DNA of 46,995 nt from Chloroflexota bacterium. GTDB lineage: Bacteria; Chloroflexota; Limnocylindria; P2-11E. Positions 10,024 through 17,820 of this stretch are shown one piece after another (the stretch's first letter is position 1; each line of letters starts with the position of its first letter). The notes below the pieces were generated by a model. It was not told where the DNA came from. It saw nothing but the letters and a program-made list of their open reading frames with translations, and did not search any database. The stretch covers positions 1-46,995 of the forward strand of contig VBIZ01000115.1 in the NCBI GenBank assembly GCA_005880575.1, in the 5' to 3' direction. A program made the position numbers and the translations under genes.

Positions 10024-10041
10024 CCGGTACCGCGGTACCGG
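10024..10041. terminator. 18-bp perfect palindrome after gatD, possible terminator
   Basis: CCGGTACCGCGGTACCGG is fully self-complementary and begins 5 bp after the gatD stop. As RNA it could form a 7-bp stem with a CGCG loop, followed by CCTCTTGT, only weakly T-rich. It may end the murT-gatD transcript or be a protein-binding palindrome. Confidence 0.4.
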
Positions 10042-10089
10042 CCTCTTGTCCTATGCGATCCGGGCGTGTCCATCTATTGACTGCGCGGT

Positions 10090-11199
10090 GTGAGCCGCGG
10101 CGTTCTCATTCGTGCGTGCGTCATGGCGCTGGCCCTCCTTTCGGCGGGAGGGTTCGCCGCGAGCGCGGACGATGGCCGGCCGCCGGCGCCGATCGGCACC
10201 GGTCATCCTCCACTCTCCAGCAGCGTCCCGCTCACCGAGCTCCGGCCGAGCGAGATCCGCTCCGCGCCGACGTCCGCACCTTCACTCATCCCCGTCGACC
10301 AGCCTCGTCGGGCGCCCGTCCGAAAGAAGGAGCTGGTCCTATTTGTCGGCGGCTATGGCTCGGCGGCGAACGACGGAGCGTTCGACGAGCTCAAGGCGCG
10401 TTTCCCGACGGATCGTTATGAGGTCCGAAGGCTCGGCGACGACCCCCATTTTCCGTACGACACCTACGGCAGCGTCGACGCGAATGCGCGCGTACTGACC
10501 GACCAGATCAGGCACATCTCCGCCGACTATTCGGCGGTCGACATCGTGTCGCACTCGATGGGCGGTGTTGTCGTCGATCGCGCCCTCGCGGGCGGACTTT
10601 CGTCAGGGGACGGAGTCGCGACCTACATTTCGATCGCCGGTCCGCACAGCGGCGCGGATTTCGCGCGTGCGCCGGCGTTCGTTCTTCCGATCATCGCGCC
10701 TGTCAAGGACATCGTTCGTGCGGGCGGGGTGCTGGTCGCGCGTGATCCTCAGAGTGTGGCCATCAGCGACCTCGCCACGGCGAGCCCCGTTCGTACTCCA
10801 ACAGGGATCGTTCGTGTTGATGCGAGTCTCGCCACGGATGGCTTCGTCAATGAGTTTGATGCCCGCGATCCAGGGGTCCCGCAACGGCTCTTCCTCCCGG
10901 CGACACCGCGCGAGCTTCTCGACGGTCACGGCGGGAGCCTCATCAACCGGCAGATCGGAGACCTCGTCGTCGAAACGATCCGCACACACACGGTCCCACC
11001 GGACCGGCGCGATCCGACCACCCGGTTCCTCGCGCCGATCCTTTGGGATGAGGAGACGCGGCTATGGCGGCAAGTCCTCTTGATCATCACTCTCGCCGCG
11101 GTCTCCTTGTACGTGGCCCGATTCCTGCCATTCTGTCGCGGTCCGATCGACCGGATAAACGCGTGGTGTGGCCGGCTCCTTCACGCCCTCGGCAGATGA
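10090..11199 (+). CDS. Exported alpha/beta-hydrolase (lipase-like) with C-terminal anchor
   Basis: 369 residues. The N-terminal hydrophobic stretch (residues ~5-24) is a signal or anchor. A proline-rich linker precedes an alpha/beta-hydrolase fold: VLFVGGYGS, then the nucleophile elbow VSHSMGG (S156) and a likely triad His in LDGHGG. A hydrophobic helix (LLIITLAAVSLYVARFLPF) near the C-terminus would anchor it. Substrate unknown; PGAP1/lipase-like esterases are the nearest idea. Its TGA overlaps the TadE ATG (ATGA), so it is coupled to the Tad genes and could act on envelope or pilus components. Confidence 0.7.
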   Translation: MSRGVLIRACVMALALLSAGGFAASADDGRPPAPIGTGHPPLSSSVPLTELRPSEIRSAPTSAPSLIPVDQPRRAPVRKKELVLFVGGYGSAANDGAFDELKARFPTDRYEVRRLGDDPHFPYDTYGSVDANARVLTDQIRHISADYSAVDIVSHSMGGVVVDRALAGGLSSGDGVATYISIAGPHSGADFARAPAFVLPIIAPVKDIVRAGGVLVARDPQSVAISDLATASPVRTPTGIVRVDASLATDGFVNEFDARDPGVPQRLFLPATPRELLDGHGGSLINRQIGDLVVETIRTHTVPPDRRDPTTRFLAPILWDEETRLWRQVLLIITLAAVSLYVARFLPFCRGPIDRINAWCGRLLHALGR

Positions 11200-11591
11200 G
11201 AGGCGAGCGCGGCCAGGCGATCGTCGAATTCGCGTTGGTTCTGCCGCTCCTGCTCGTCCTTCTCCTTGGAGTCGCGCTCGTGGCCGAGATCGGTGTAGCC
11301 CGTCTTGCCCTCGAGCACGCCGCCGCGGAAGCGGCACGCACCGGCTCGCTCACGAATGACGACGACCTCGTCCGTAGCACCGTGGCCGCCGCTGTCGGCC
11401 CCCTCGACGCGTCACTCGTGAGCGTGATCATCGAACCGACGCAGAACCAAGACCCGCGGTCATCGGCGCCTCGCGGATCGCTCCTGCGCGTGCGGCTGCG
11501 CTACGCGCGTTCGCTCCCGCTCGGTTTCGTTGGCCTTCCTCGTTTGACCGTCGAAGGAACCGCTGCCCGCCGCGTCGAGTGGACTCCGTGA
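11196..11591 (+). CDS. tadE: TadE-like pseudopilin
   Basis: 131 residues. The N-terminus MRGERGQAIVEFALVLPLLL is the TadE/TadG-type prepilin motif: a short basic leader, Gly/Gln, Glu at the mature +5 region, and a long hydrophobic helix. The rest is a small extracytoplasmic domain. I chose ATG 11196 because it overlaps the previous stop as ATGA and begins exactly at the leader. It would be cleaved by the prepilin peptidase and act as a minor pilin of the Tad machine. First pilus gene of engine 1. Confidence 0.85.
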   Translation: MRGERGQAIVEFALVLPLLLVLLLGVALVAEIGVARLALEHAAAEAARTGSLTNDDDLVRSTVAAAVGPLDASLVSVIIEPTQNQDPRSSAPRGSLLRVRLRYARSLPLGFVGLPRLTVEGTAARRVEWTP

Positions 11592-11977
11592 CCGACGAGC
11601 GCGGTCAGGCGGTGCTGGTCGCTGTGCTGGCGCTTGCCATTGCGGCCACCGCGATCATCGGGATTCGCGCCGCGCAGGACCGCATCGTCATCGCAGCGCG
11701 CGCTCAGCGCGCGGGGGAAGCCGCCGTCGAGGCGGCTGCACAGGCGGTCGCGGACCGCTACGGCGCGCACGCGGTCGCGCCGCGAGACCTCGTCAACGAT
11801 CCGCGCGTGGTGGAGGCGGCTCGCGTCGCTGCCGTTGAGCTTGCGCGGGAGAACGGTGCCTCCGGTGTCGAACAGGTGCAGCTGATGTGCGCCAAGAACC
11901 GCATCGAGGCGCGACTCGTACTGAACGGTTACTCGCACCACGCTGGATTCAGTGCGCCCGAATGCTCCCCGTACTGA
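11588..11977 (+). CDS. TadE/TadG-like minor pseudopilin
   Basis: 129 residues. The N-terminus TDERGQAVLVAVLALAIAAT again shows a short leader with DERGQA followed by a hydrophobic helix, like TadE/TadG and Rv3660c-cluster proteins. An Ala-rich helical region and a short Cys-containing tail follow (LMCAKN, APECSPY), possibly disulfide bonded outside the cell. GTG 11588 overlaps the tadE stop (GTGA); GTG 11579 is the alternative. Likely a second minor pilin processed by the same peptidase. Confidence 0.7.
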   Translation: MTDERGQAVLVAVLALAIAATAIIGIRAAQDRIVIAARAQRAGEAAVEAAAQAVADRYGAHAVAPRDLVNDPRVVEAARVAAVELARENGASGVEQVQLMCAKNRIEARLVLNGYSHHAGFSAPECSPY

Positions 11978-12399
11978 CCTTCACGCCAAAGCGGTTCGTG
12001 TTGGGCCGACGCCGTCTGCTCCTTGGGGCCGGCGGGAGCGCCCTGTTGGTTCTCTCGATCGTCTCGACGGTCGTCGCCACGCCTTCGCGTTCGGCGGACG
12101 AGGTCGCCACAACCAGGTCCTTGGCGCAGCGTCTTTCTGTGTCGACATGGGCCCTCGCGGTGCCACTCGCGTGGCTCGCCGCACCGCTTGCTGAGGTACG
12201 GAGCGGCGACCGCGTCGACCTCCTTGCCGTTCGCATCGGTGATCGTCCGCTCGCGGTCGCAATCGCAGCGGACCTTCGCGTGATGGGGGCGGACGAACGA
12301 TCGATCGTGTTCGAGGTCGATGAGGAGAGTGCGACCGCTATCGCGACAGCACGAGCGTCGGGCTTGCTCGTCGTTCCTCTGCTCCGCTCGACGCATTGA
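11962..12399 (+). CDS. CpaB/RcpC-like pilus assembly protein (short form)
   Basis: 145 residues: one N-terminal membrane helix (LLLGAGGSALLVLSIVSTVV), then a region matching the C-terminal part of CpaB/RcpC: VRSGDRVDLLAV, an ADLRVMGAD strand, and IVFEVDEESATAIATARASG ending in LLVVPLL. Full CpaB proteins are about twice as long with a complete SAF domain, so this is a reduced form. ATG 11962 overlaps the previous gene by 16 nt. In diderms CpaB works with the secretin; here there is none, so it may be a periplasm-side or wall-side collar protein. Confidence 0.65.
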   Translation: MLPVLTFTPKRFVLGRRRLLLGAGGSALLVLSIVSTVVATPSRSADEVATTRSLAQRLSVSTWALAVPLAWLAAPLAEVRSGDRVDLLAVRIGDRPLAVAIAADLRVMGADERSIVFEVDEESATAIATARASGLLVVPLLRSTH

Positions 12400-13337
12400 C
12401 GGTCCGCATCGTCCTCTGCGGTGGCGCGGAGCTCGCGTCCGCAGCCGAGGTGCTCGGGCTGATCGTTGTCGAAGCAGCGCGAGCCGACCTCGCCCTCATC
12501 GATCTCCGGGATGCCGATGCGCTCAGCGAGGCGGCGACAATCCCCGGCACGCTCCCTCGCGTCGTCGTCCTCGGCGACGAACAGATCGCGCTCGCGACCG
12601 CCCTCGGAGTTTCGGACCGCTCGATGGCGAGGTCCTGCGAGCCCGCCGTGCTCGGTCCGCTGATCGCCGCAACCTTGCCTCGCGCCGGACGAGGCTCGAC
12701 CCGCTCGATCCTCGTGACGTCCGCTCGCGGCGGCGCCGGCCGCTCTCTTCTCGTCGCCAATCTCGCGCGCCGACTCGCCCCGCTTCGTTCGACTTTGTGC
12801 CTCGATCTGACCGCGGACGGGACGCTCGGCTGGTGGCTCGGTGCCACGACCGGCAGGTGGTCGGATCTCGAAGAGCTGACGGACGAGCTGACCGCCGAGC
12901 ACTTGGGGGTCGTCGCAACCGACGCTGCGCCGGGACTTCGACTGGTCGGAGGACCACCGTGTGGCCCGAGCGTCCGGCTGGCGCAGTCCGCGTTCCGGGC
13001 GGCGCTCGACCTCTCGGAGCTCGTCCTCGTTGACGCTCCGACTCTCGCTGATGAGCGCACGCGGCGGCTCATTCCCTCCGTCGATCGCGTGATCGTCATG
13101 AGCTACGACGACCCGATCTCCACCGCTGCACTCGCGGCCGCGGATGTTCCGGAAGCGGCGTGGCTCATCGCTTCGCAGTCGGTGGCCACCTCACTCTGCG
13201 GACGCGACGTGTTCCGGACGCTCCCACGAGCGGAAAGCACGATCTCCGGCGCGACATCTCGGCCTAGCGCACTCGGCGGAACGCTCGGAAAGGCGTACGA
13301 CGAGCTGTCCGAGATCATCGCGATCGACGCAACGTGA
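12396..13337 (+). CDS. CpaE/TadZ-like MinD-family protein, Walker lysines replaced
   Basis: 313 residues with a MinD/ParA-like fold in the second half. The P-loop region reads SARGGAGRSLLVANLARRL, in the place of the deviant Walker A KGGVGKT/S; both lysines are arginine, so nucleotide hydrolysis is doubtful. The N-terminal ~100 residues resemble a receiver-like domain with weak acidic residues (LIDLRDADAL). CpaE/TadZ proteins localise the Tad machine at the membrane. TTG 12396 overlaps the preceding stop (TTGA) and the next gene overlaps as GTGA. Probably a scaffold for the adjacent CpaF. Confidence 0.65.
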   Translation: MTVRIVLCGGAELASAAEVLGLIVVEAARADLALIDLRDADALSEAATIPGTLPRVVVLGDEQIALATALGVSDRSMARSCEPAVLGPLIAATLPRAGRGSTRSILVTSARGGAGRSLLVANLARRLAPLRSTLCLDLTADGTLGWWLGATTGRWSDLEELTDELTAEHLGVVATDAAPGLRLVGGPPCGPSVRLAQSAFRAALDLSELVLVDAPTLADERTRRLIPSVDRVIVMSYDDPISTAALAAADVPEAAWLIASQSVATSLCGRDVFRTLPRAESTISGATSRPSALGGTLGKAYDELSEIIAIDAT

Positions 13338-14446
13338 CGGTCGCGGGGCGAGCACGCATCGAGCGCGGGGTCGTCGTCCGTCTTCGAGAGGCCCCGGACG
13401 GCCGGCCACGTCGCGAGCAACTGGCGGCCGCGCTCCGGGAGACGCTGGTCGACCAGCGTCTCGTCGTCCCGGCGGGAGAGCTTCGACTTCTCGAGCGCTG
13501 GCTCGAGGACCGGCTCTTCGGGCTCGGCGAGCTGGCGCCGCTGCTGCGCGACGATCGCGTGACCGAAGTCATGGTCAACGGCACACGCGGGGTGTGGGTC
13601 GAGCGCGATGGACGGCTCGAGGAAACCGCGATCCACTTCGCCGATCCCGAGGAGATCCTCGTGCTGATCGAGAGGCTGGTCGCGCCTCTCGGTCGGCGGA
13701 TCGACCTCGCGAGTCCGTTGGTCGACGCGCGTCTTCCCGATGGCTCGCGCGTGCATGCGGTCATCCCACCCATATCCCTTGTCGGACCGGTGCTCACGAT
13801 CAGACGTTTCGCGCAACGTGCGCTCGGCCCGGACGATCTCGTCCGCAACGGCACGCTGCCACCGGATGCCATGGCGTACCTTGTCAGCGCCGTGCGCGAG
13901 CGGCGAAGCATCCTCGTGTCCGGCGGGACTTCAAGCGGCAAGACCACGACGCTGAACGCGCTCGCCTTTGCGGTCGGCGATCGCGAACGCATCGTGACGA
14001 TCGAGGACGCCGCCGAGCTTCGTCTTCCGCAGCCGAACGTCGTCGCGCTTGAAACGCGTGCACCGAGCGTCGAAGGATCCGGCGCTGTCGATGTGCGGGC
14101 GCTCCTCCGCGCGGCGCTCCGAATGCGGCCGGATCGGATCGTGGTCGGCGAGGTGCGCGGAGGGGAAGCGCTCGACATGCTCCAGGCCATGAACACCGGC
14201 CATCGCGGGTCGTTGACCACGGCGCATGCCAACGGCGCGCCCCACGCGCTGATGCGGATCGAGACGATGGCCCTGATGGGCGGCATTGACCTCCCGCTCG
14301 AAGCCATCCGCGAACAGATCCGTCGTGGCATCGATGTCGTTGTGCATCAGGAACGCGACGCGAGCGGGGTCCGGAGAGTCGTCGAGATCGCGGAGCTTTC
14401 GCCGGAGCGGGCCGATCCCTACTCGCTCACCCGGGTGTACCCGTGA
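13334..14446 (+). CDS. CpaF/TadA-type secretion ATPase (engine 1)
   Basis: 370 residues, a type II/IV secretion ATPase of the CpaF class. Visible are VTEVMVNGTRGVWVERDGRL in the N-terminal domain, Walker A GGTSSGKTTT, the Asp box [14 protein letters not shown], Walker B RPDRIVVGEVRGGEALDMLQ and the His box MNTGHRGSLTTAHAN. It lacks the long N-terminal extension of the second CpaF at 17932. As a cytoplasmic hexamer it powers pilin polymerisation or export. GTG start overlaps the preceding stop; the platform fusion gene follows directly. Confidence 0.93.
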   Translation: MTVAGRARIERGVVVRLREAPDGRPRREQLAAALRETLVDQRLVVPAGELRLLERWLEDRLFGLGELAPLLRDDRVTEVMVNGTRGVWVERDGRLEETAIHFADPEEILVLIERLVAPLGRRIDLASPLVDARLPDGSRVHAVIPPISLVGPVLTIRRFAQRALGPDDLVRNGTLPPDAMAYLVSAVRERRSILVSGGTSSGKTTTLNALAFAVGDRERIVTIEDAAELRLPQPNVVALETRAPSVEGSGAVDVRALLRAALRMRPDRIVVGEVRGGEALDMLQAMNTGHRGSLTTAHANGAPHALMRIETMALMGGIDLPLEAIREQIRRGIDVVVHQERDASGVRRVVEIAELSPERADPYSLTRVYP

Positions 14447-15519
14447 TCGCGATCGTGCTGGCGATCGCCGGGGTCGCGCTCCTGGTCCTTCTCGACGAGC
14501 AACGATCACATGCCGTTCTCACGGCGGCGCTGAAGCTCGACCCACGCGCGCGTTCGGAGATACGGGAGTGCCGCCTTGCGCTGCCGGGACTCGTTGATGC
14601 GGTCGCGGCCGCGCTGTCGAGCGGGCTCTCGGTCCAACTGGCGCTCAGCGAGGTCGCGCCGACGCTGCCTCGGGCGCTGGCGCGGCCGACAGAACGGGCC
14701 GCGGCGTCCATGGCGCTCGGCGCCTCCGTCGACGAGGCCGTGGGTGCGTACACGGGCGTTGTCGCCGGCGGGGACCTCGCGCCGTTCGCGATCGTCCTCG
14801 GCGCATTCGCCCGAAGCGGCGGCAGGATTGGCCGAAGTCTCGCGCGCGTCGCGACGCTGCTGCGCGGACGGATCGCCCTCGAAGACGAACGCAACGCGCT
14901 CACGGCGCAGGGTCGGGCCTCGGCGATCGTGCTCGTCGCACTCGCCCCTCTTGGCGGGACGTTCTTCGCGGTGATGACTCCCGAATACCTGGCGGTGATG
15001 TTCGATCGGGGCCGCATGCTTCTCGGCGTTGCCGTCGTTCTCGAGGTGGTTGGAGGCCTTTGGCTTTGGAGGATCCTCCGGCTCTCGTCGCCCGGCGCGG
15101 ATCTCGCGACGCTTCTCGACGCGGTGATCGTCGGTCTCGAGGCGGGCCTCACGTTCGAGCTCGCGCTCGCGGCACTGGTTTCGCGCGCGCCGATGGTCGC
15201 GCGTCTTCCGGAGGCGCGGCGACTGCTGGCCGACCTCGCGCTGGGACGCGGTGCAAACGAAGCATTCACGTCGTTCGGCAGCGCGGGGCCAACGGAGGCG
15301 CGGGTTGCCGCATTGGTGCGCGCCGCGACCCGATTCGGTTCGCCTCTCGCGAACCTCCTGGTCACACAGGCCGATGCGCTTCGCTTGAGCGATCGTCGCC
15401 GGGCGGAAGCGCAGGCCCGTCGGCTGCCGATCCTTATGCTCTTCCCACTTGCGGTCTGCGTTCTCCCCGCACTTCTCTGTGTCTTCCTCGGTCCGCCGCT
15501 GCTATCCCTTTTGGGCTAG
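14443..15519 (+). CDS. TadB-TadC fusion inner-membrane platform protein
   Basis: 358 residues carrying two type II secretion F (T2SSF) domains in one chain. The first (about 45-195) has LPGLVDAVAAALSSGLSVQL, later FARSGGRIGRSLARV and a hydrophobic pair, as in TadB. The second (about 220-355) has LLDAVIVGLEAGLTFELALA, later RFGSPLANLLVTQADALR and a C-terminal hydrophobic pair, as in TadC. These are normally two genes, and are separate in engine 2 (19329-21221). GTG overlaps the CpaF stop. Last gene of the engine-1 operon. Confidence 0.85.
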   Translation: MIAIVLAIAGVALLVLLDEQRSHAVLTAALKLDPRARSEIRECRLALPGLVDAVAAALSSGLSVQLALSEVAPTLPRALARPTERAAASMALGASVDEAVGAYTGVVAGGDLAPFAIVLGAFARSGGRIGRSLARVATLLRGRIALEDERNALTAQGRASAIVLVALAPLGGTFFAVMTPEYLAVMFDRGRMLLGVAVVLEVVGGLWLWRILRLSSPGADLATLLDAVIVGLEAGLTFELALAALVSRAPMVARLPEARRLLADLALGRGANEAFTSFGSAGPTEARVAALVRAATRFGSPLANLLVTQADALRLSDRRRAEAQARRLPILMLFPLAVCVLPALLCVFLGPPLLSLLG

Positions 15520-15542
15520 TGCGTCCGTGTGGTGTCAAACCG

Positions 15543-15568
15543 GGAGCCAAGTGACAAATTTGGGCTCC
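15543..15568 (+). terminator. Weak hairpin after the TadB-TadC fusion
   Basis: GGAGCC (15543-15548) pairs with GGCTCC (15563-15568) about 24 bp after the stop. The following bases (GATCTTGTT) are only partly T-rich. It may end engine 1 or attenuate read-through into flp; I found no convincing promoter hexamers in the remaining 120 bp before flp. Confidence 0.3.
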
Positions 15569-15676
15569 GATCTTGTTGCGAGAGGCAGAATTGCGCCTAG
15601 CCCAAACGGCGGAGGTACGACCTTCCTAGTTGTCGGACCACCGGCAGGCGGGCAGGCTTGCACGAGATCAACAGGA

Positions 15677-15693
15677 AAGGGGGACCGAAATAG
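15677..15693 (+). promoter_or_regulatory. Ribosome-binding segment of flp, copy 1 of a 17-nt repeat
   Basis: A 17-base segment (A-rich ends, core AAGGGGGACCGAAATAG) holds the Shine-Dalgarno of flp and abuts its GTG. The same segment with a single mismatch recurs at 15912-15928 before the prepilin peptidase. Such duplication suggests matched translation rates of pilin and peptidase. Confidence 0.6.
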
Positions 15694-15845
15694 TGCTCGC
15701 ATTCCTGCGCGACGACGAAGGCCAGGGTCTGGTCGAATACGCACTCATCATCGCCGTCATCGCCATCGCCGTTATCGTCGCGATGATCTTCCTTCGCGGC
15801 CAGATTACGAACATCTTCAGCAACATCGGCAACAACCTCACCTAG
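15693..15845 (+). CDS. flp: Flp-type major pilin
   Basis: 50 residues. A short leader ending in DDEGQG is followed by the mature N-terminus LVEYALIIAVIAIAVIVAMI, the hallmark Flp pilin helix with Glu at +3 and Tyr at +4 after the cleavage glycine. The tail is short (GQITNIFSNIGNNLT). I chose GTG 15693, with AAAGGGGG nine bases upstream, over the longer upstream frame. It is the only Flp pilin in the window and sits between the two engines; a strong hairpin follows, fitting high expression. Confidence 0.93.
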   Translation: MLAFLRDDEGQGLVEYALIIAVIAIAVIVAMIFLRGQITNIFSNIGNNLT

Positions 15846-15870
15846 GACATCGCAAGCTGCTGAATACGAC

Positions 15871-15903
15871 GACCGGGCGGCGCCTCAAAAACGCCGCCCG
15901 GTC
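15871..15903 (+). terminator. Strong hairpin downstream of flp
   Basis: A perfect 12-bp stem (15871-15882 with 15892-15903) with a 9-nt A-rich loop. Only a short CGTCTT follows, so it is more likely a partial terminator or mRNA-stabilising hairpin that gives more flp than peptidase mRNA. Confidence 0.65.
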
Positions 15904-15911
15904 CGTCTTCC

Positions 15912-15928
15912 AAGGGGCACCGAAATAG
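15912..15928 (+). promoter_or_regulatory. Ribosome-binding segment of the prepilin peptidase, copy 2
   Basis: AAGGGGCACCGAAATAG matches the flp copy in 16 of 17 positions. In flp the segment leads to ATA-GTG; here it leads to ATA-GAC. The shared layout, with AAGGGG seven bases before ATA, marks ATA 15925 as the likely start of the peptidase. Confidence 0.55.
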
Positions 15929-16440
15929 ACGCAGTACGAGCCGTCGAGGACGTCATCCTTGTCGCGTTCGTTGTCGCTGTTGTCTACACGGACTGGCGCT
16001 ACCGTCGGATCCCGAACGCCTTCACCTATCCGGTCATGCTCGTGGGCCTCTTCCTCGGCGCGTTCGAAGCGCTGCCGGGCGCGGTCTTCGTGAACGGACT
16101 CGTCGATCACGTCGCCGGTCTCGTCGTCGGCTTCCTCGTGGCCTACCCCTTCTACACGATGGGTGGGCTCAAGGCGGGCGACGGCAAGTACCTCATGGCG
16201 GTCGGCGCGATGCGCGGCCTCGGACTGCTGCTCACCGGCGCCGTCTACGGCGCGCTGCTCGGCGGCGTCATCGCTCTCGGCTTCATCGCGGTGCGGCGGC
16301 TTCGCCCCGCGAATGGCGCGACCGCGACGATGGGCGGGGTCATGAAGACGTGGATCCCGTACGGCGTAGCGCTCGGGCTCGGCACGCTCGTCGCGCTTGG
16401 GCTCGAGCTCTCCGGGCGCTTACCCGGAGCGACGATGTGA
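15925..16440 (+). CDS. Type IV prepilin peptidase (CpaA/TadV), apparent AUA start
   Basis: About 171 residues. The two catalytic aspartates of A24 peptidases are visible: one in VYTDWRYRRIPN near the N-terminus and one in GGLKAGDGKYL (the GxGD motif). Several membrane helices follow. It cleaves the leaders of Flp and TadE-type pilins. The first Asp motif lies upstream of the first canonical start (ATG 16036), and no ATG, GTG or TTG occurs in frame between 15841 and 16036. ATA 15925 with AAGGGG seven bases upstream is the best start. Reading frame intact; function firm, start inferred. Confidence 0.85.
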   Translation: MDAVRAVEDVILVAFVVAVVYTDWRYRRIPNAFTYPVMLVGLFLGAFEALPGAVFVNGLVDHVAGLVVGFLVAYPFYTMGGLKAGDGKYLMAVGAMRGLGLLLTGAVYGALLGGVIALGFIAVRRLRPANGATATMGGVMKTWIPYGVALGLGTLVALGLELSGRLPGATM

Positions 16441-16548
16441 TCAGCATTACGACACCCGTCTCTTGCGCCGACGGCTTCCCTGTATATTCCGAGCCGGGCG
16501 GGGAGCGCGAACAACGTCACTTCATGAACCAACGTTAGTAGGGGAGTT

Positions 16549-17820
16549 ATGGCCGAAGCCGAGAAGATACGCATCCTGATCGTCGACGACATCGCCGATA
16601 CTCGCGATAACCTCGCGAAGCTGATCGGCTTTGAGCCGGATATGGAAGTTGCCGGCACCGCCGACGGGGGTCAGGCCGCGGTCAATCTCGCCAAGAAAGA
16701 GCGGCCTCACGTGATCCTCATGGACATCAACATGCCCGACATGGACGGGATCACGGCCACCGAGATCATCTCGAACACGGTCCCCGAGTCGCCGATCATC
16801 ATGATGAGCGTTCAGGGCGAGCAGGACTACCTGCGCCGCTCGATGCTCGCCGGCGCGCGCGAGTTCCTGGTGAAGCCGTTCTCGGCGGACGAGCTGATCA
16901 ACGCGATCCGCCACGTCCACGAGCTCGAGAAGGTGAAGCGTGCCCGCTACGCCGCGGCCGCACCCGCGGCGGCGGCGCCGGTGAATCCCCTGGCGCCTGC
17001 GGGCGCTCCGCGCCAGACCGGCGAGATCATCACGTTCTTCTCGCCAAAGGGCGGGGTCGGCCGGACGACCATCGCGACGAACCTCGCGGTTGCGCTGCAT
17101 CAGTTGTCGCAGAAGCCGGTCGTCCTCGTCGATGGGAGCCTGCCCTTCGGCGACATCGCCGTCATCCTCAACATGAGCCCCAAAGCGAAGACCATCGCCG
17201 ACCTCATCGGGTCGTTCGACAACACCGACTCCGATGTGCTCGAGTCCGTCCTCGTCTCGCACTCGACGGGCATCAAGGTCCTCCTCGCGCCGCCGACGCC
17301 TGAGTCGGCCGAGCTCATCACCGGCGCGAACATGAAGCACATCCTCGAGCTCTTGCGCGAGCGCTACGCCTACATCGTCGTGGACACGTGGCCGTCGTTC
17401 CAGGAGCAGGTCATCACGATGCTCGACGTCGCCGACGTGATCCTCACGCTCATGACGCTCGAGATCACGAGTCTCAAGAACGTACGGGTCTTCATGGAGA
17501 TCGCCGAAAAGCTCGGGTACGGAAGCGACAAGGTACAGCTCGTCGCCAACCGCAACGACAGCTCGGGTGGCATCAAGGCATCGGACGTCGAGGCGAGCCT
17601 CGGCCGAAAGATCCCGCACACCATCGTTTCCGACGGGCGAACACTGGTACTGGCCGTGAACCGCGGTGTGCCGTTTGTCATCAGTCACCGTGAGAGTCAG
17701 GTCGCAAAGGACATCTTTACCCTGGCTCAGCGCATCAGCGCGGAGGCGCCCGAGGCCGCTTCGGCCGGCGCCCCCAAGGCCGCCGCCCGTGCCGGGGGTA
17801 TGCGTCTCTTCGCACGCTAG
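16549..17820 (+). CDS. cpaE: CpaE: receiver-MinD-like pilus localisation ATPase (engine 2)
   Basis: 423 residues. A complete receiver domain covers residues 1-125 (LIVDD, phospho-site in VILMDINMPDMDG, LVKPF). After an Ala/Pro linker comes a MinD/CpaE ATPase domain with FFSPKGGVGRTTIATNLAVA, VVLVDGSLPFGDIA and VVDTWPSF. The first lysine of the deviant Walker A is kept but the second is Arg, as in some CpaE/TadZ proteins. It positions the Tad machine at the membrane, perhaps under phosphorylation control. ATG 16549 has AGGGGAG close upstream. A TATATT element at about 16492 could be a -10. Confidence 0.9.
   Translation: MAEAEKIRILIVDDIADTRDNLAKLIGFEPDMEVAGTADGGQAAVNLAKKERPHVILMDINMPDMDGITATEIISNTVPESPIIMMSVQGEQDYLRRSMLAGAREFLVKPFSADELINAIRHVHELEKVKRARYAAAAPAAAAPVNPLAPAGAPRQTGEIITFFSPKGGVGRTTIATNLAVALHQLSQKPVVLVDGSLPFGDIAVILNMSPKAKTIADLIGSFDNTDSDVLESVLVSHSTGIKVLLAPPTPESAELITGANMKHILELLRERYAYIVVDTWPSFQEQVITMLDVADVILTLMTLEITSLKNVRVFMEIAEKLGYGSDKVQLVANRNDSSGGIKASDVEASLGRKIPHTIVSDGRTLVLAVNRGVPFVISHRESQVAKDIFTLAQRISAEAPEAASAGAPKAAARAGGMRLFAR

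Noticed and set aside
11887-11961. Longer N-terminus for the CpaB-like protein
   Set aside because: The extension overlaps the previous gene deeply and encodes a polar Arg-rich stretch unlike any CpaB leader; ATG 11962 precedes the basic segment and membrane helix.
15569-15692. Sigma-54 (-24/-12) promoter upstream of flp
   Set aside because: A GGGCAGGCTTGCA stretch resembles it, but the GG to GC spacing is 11 rather than 10 and the -24 element is poor.
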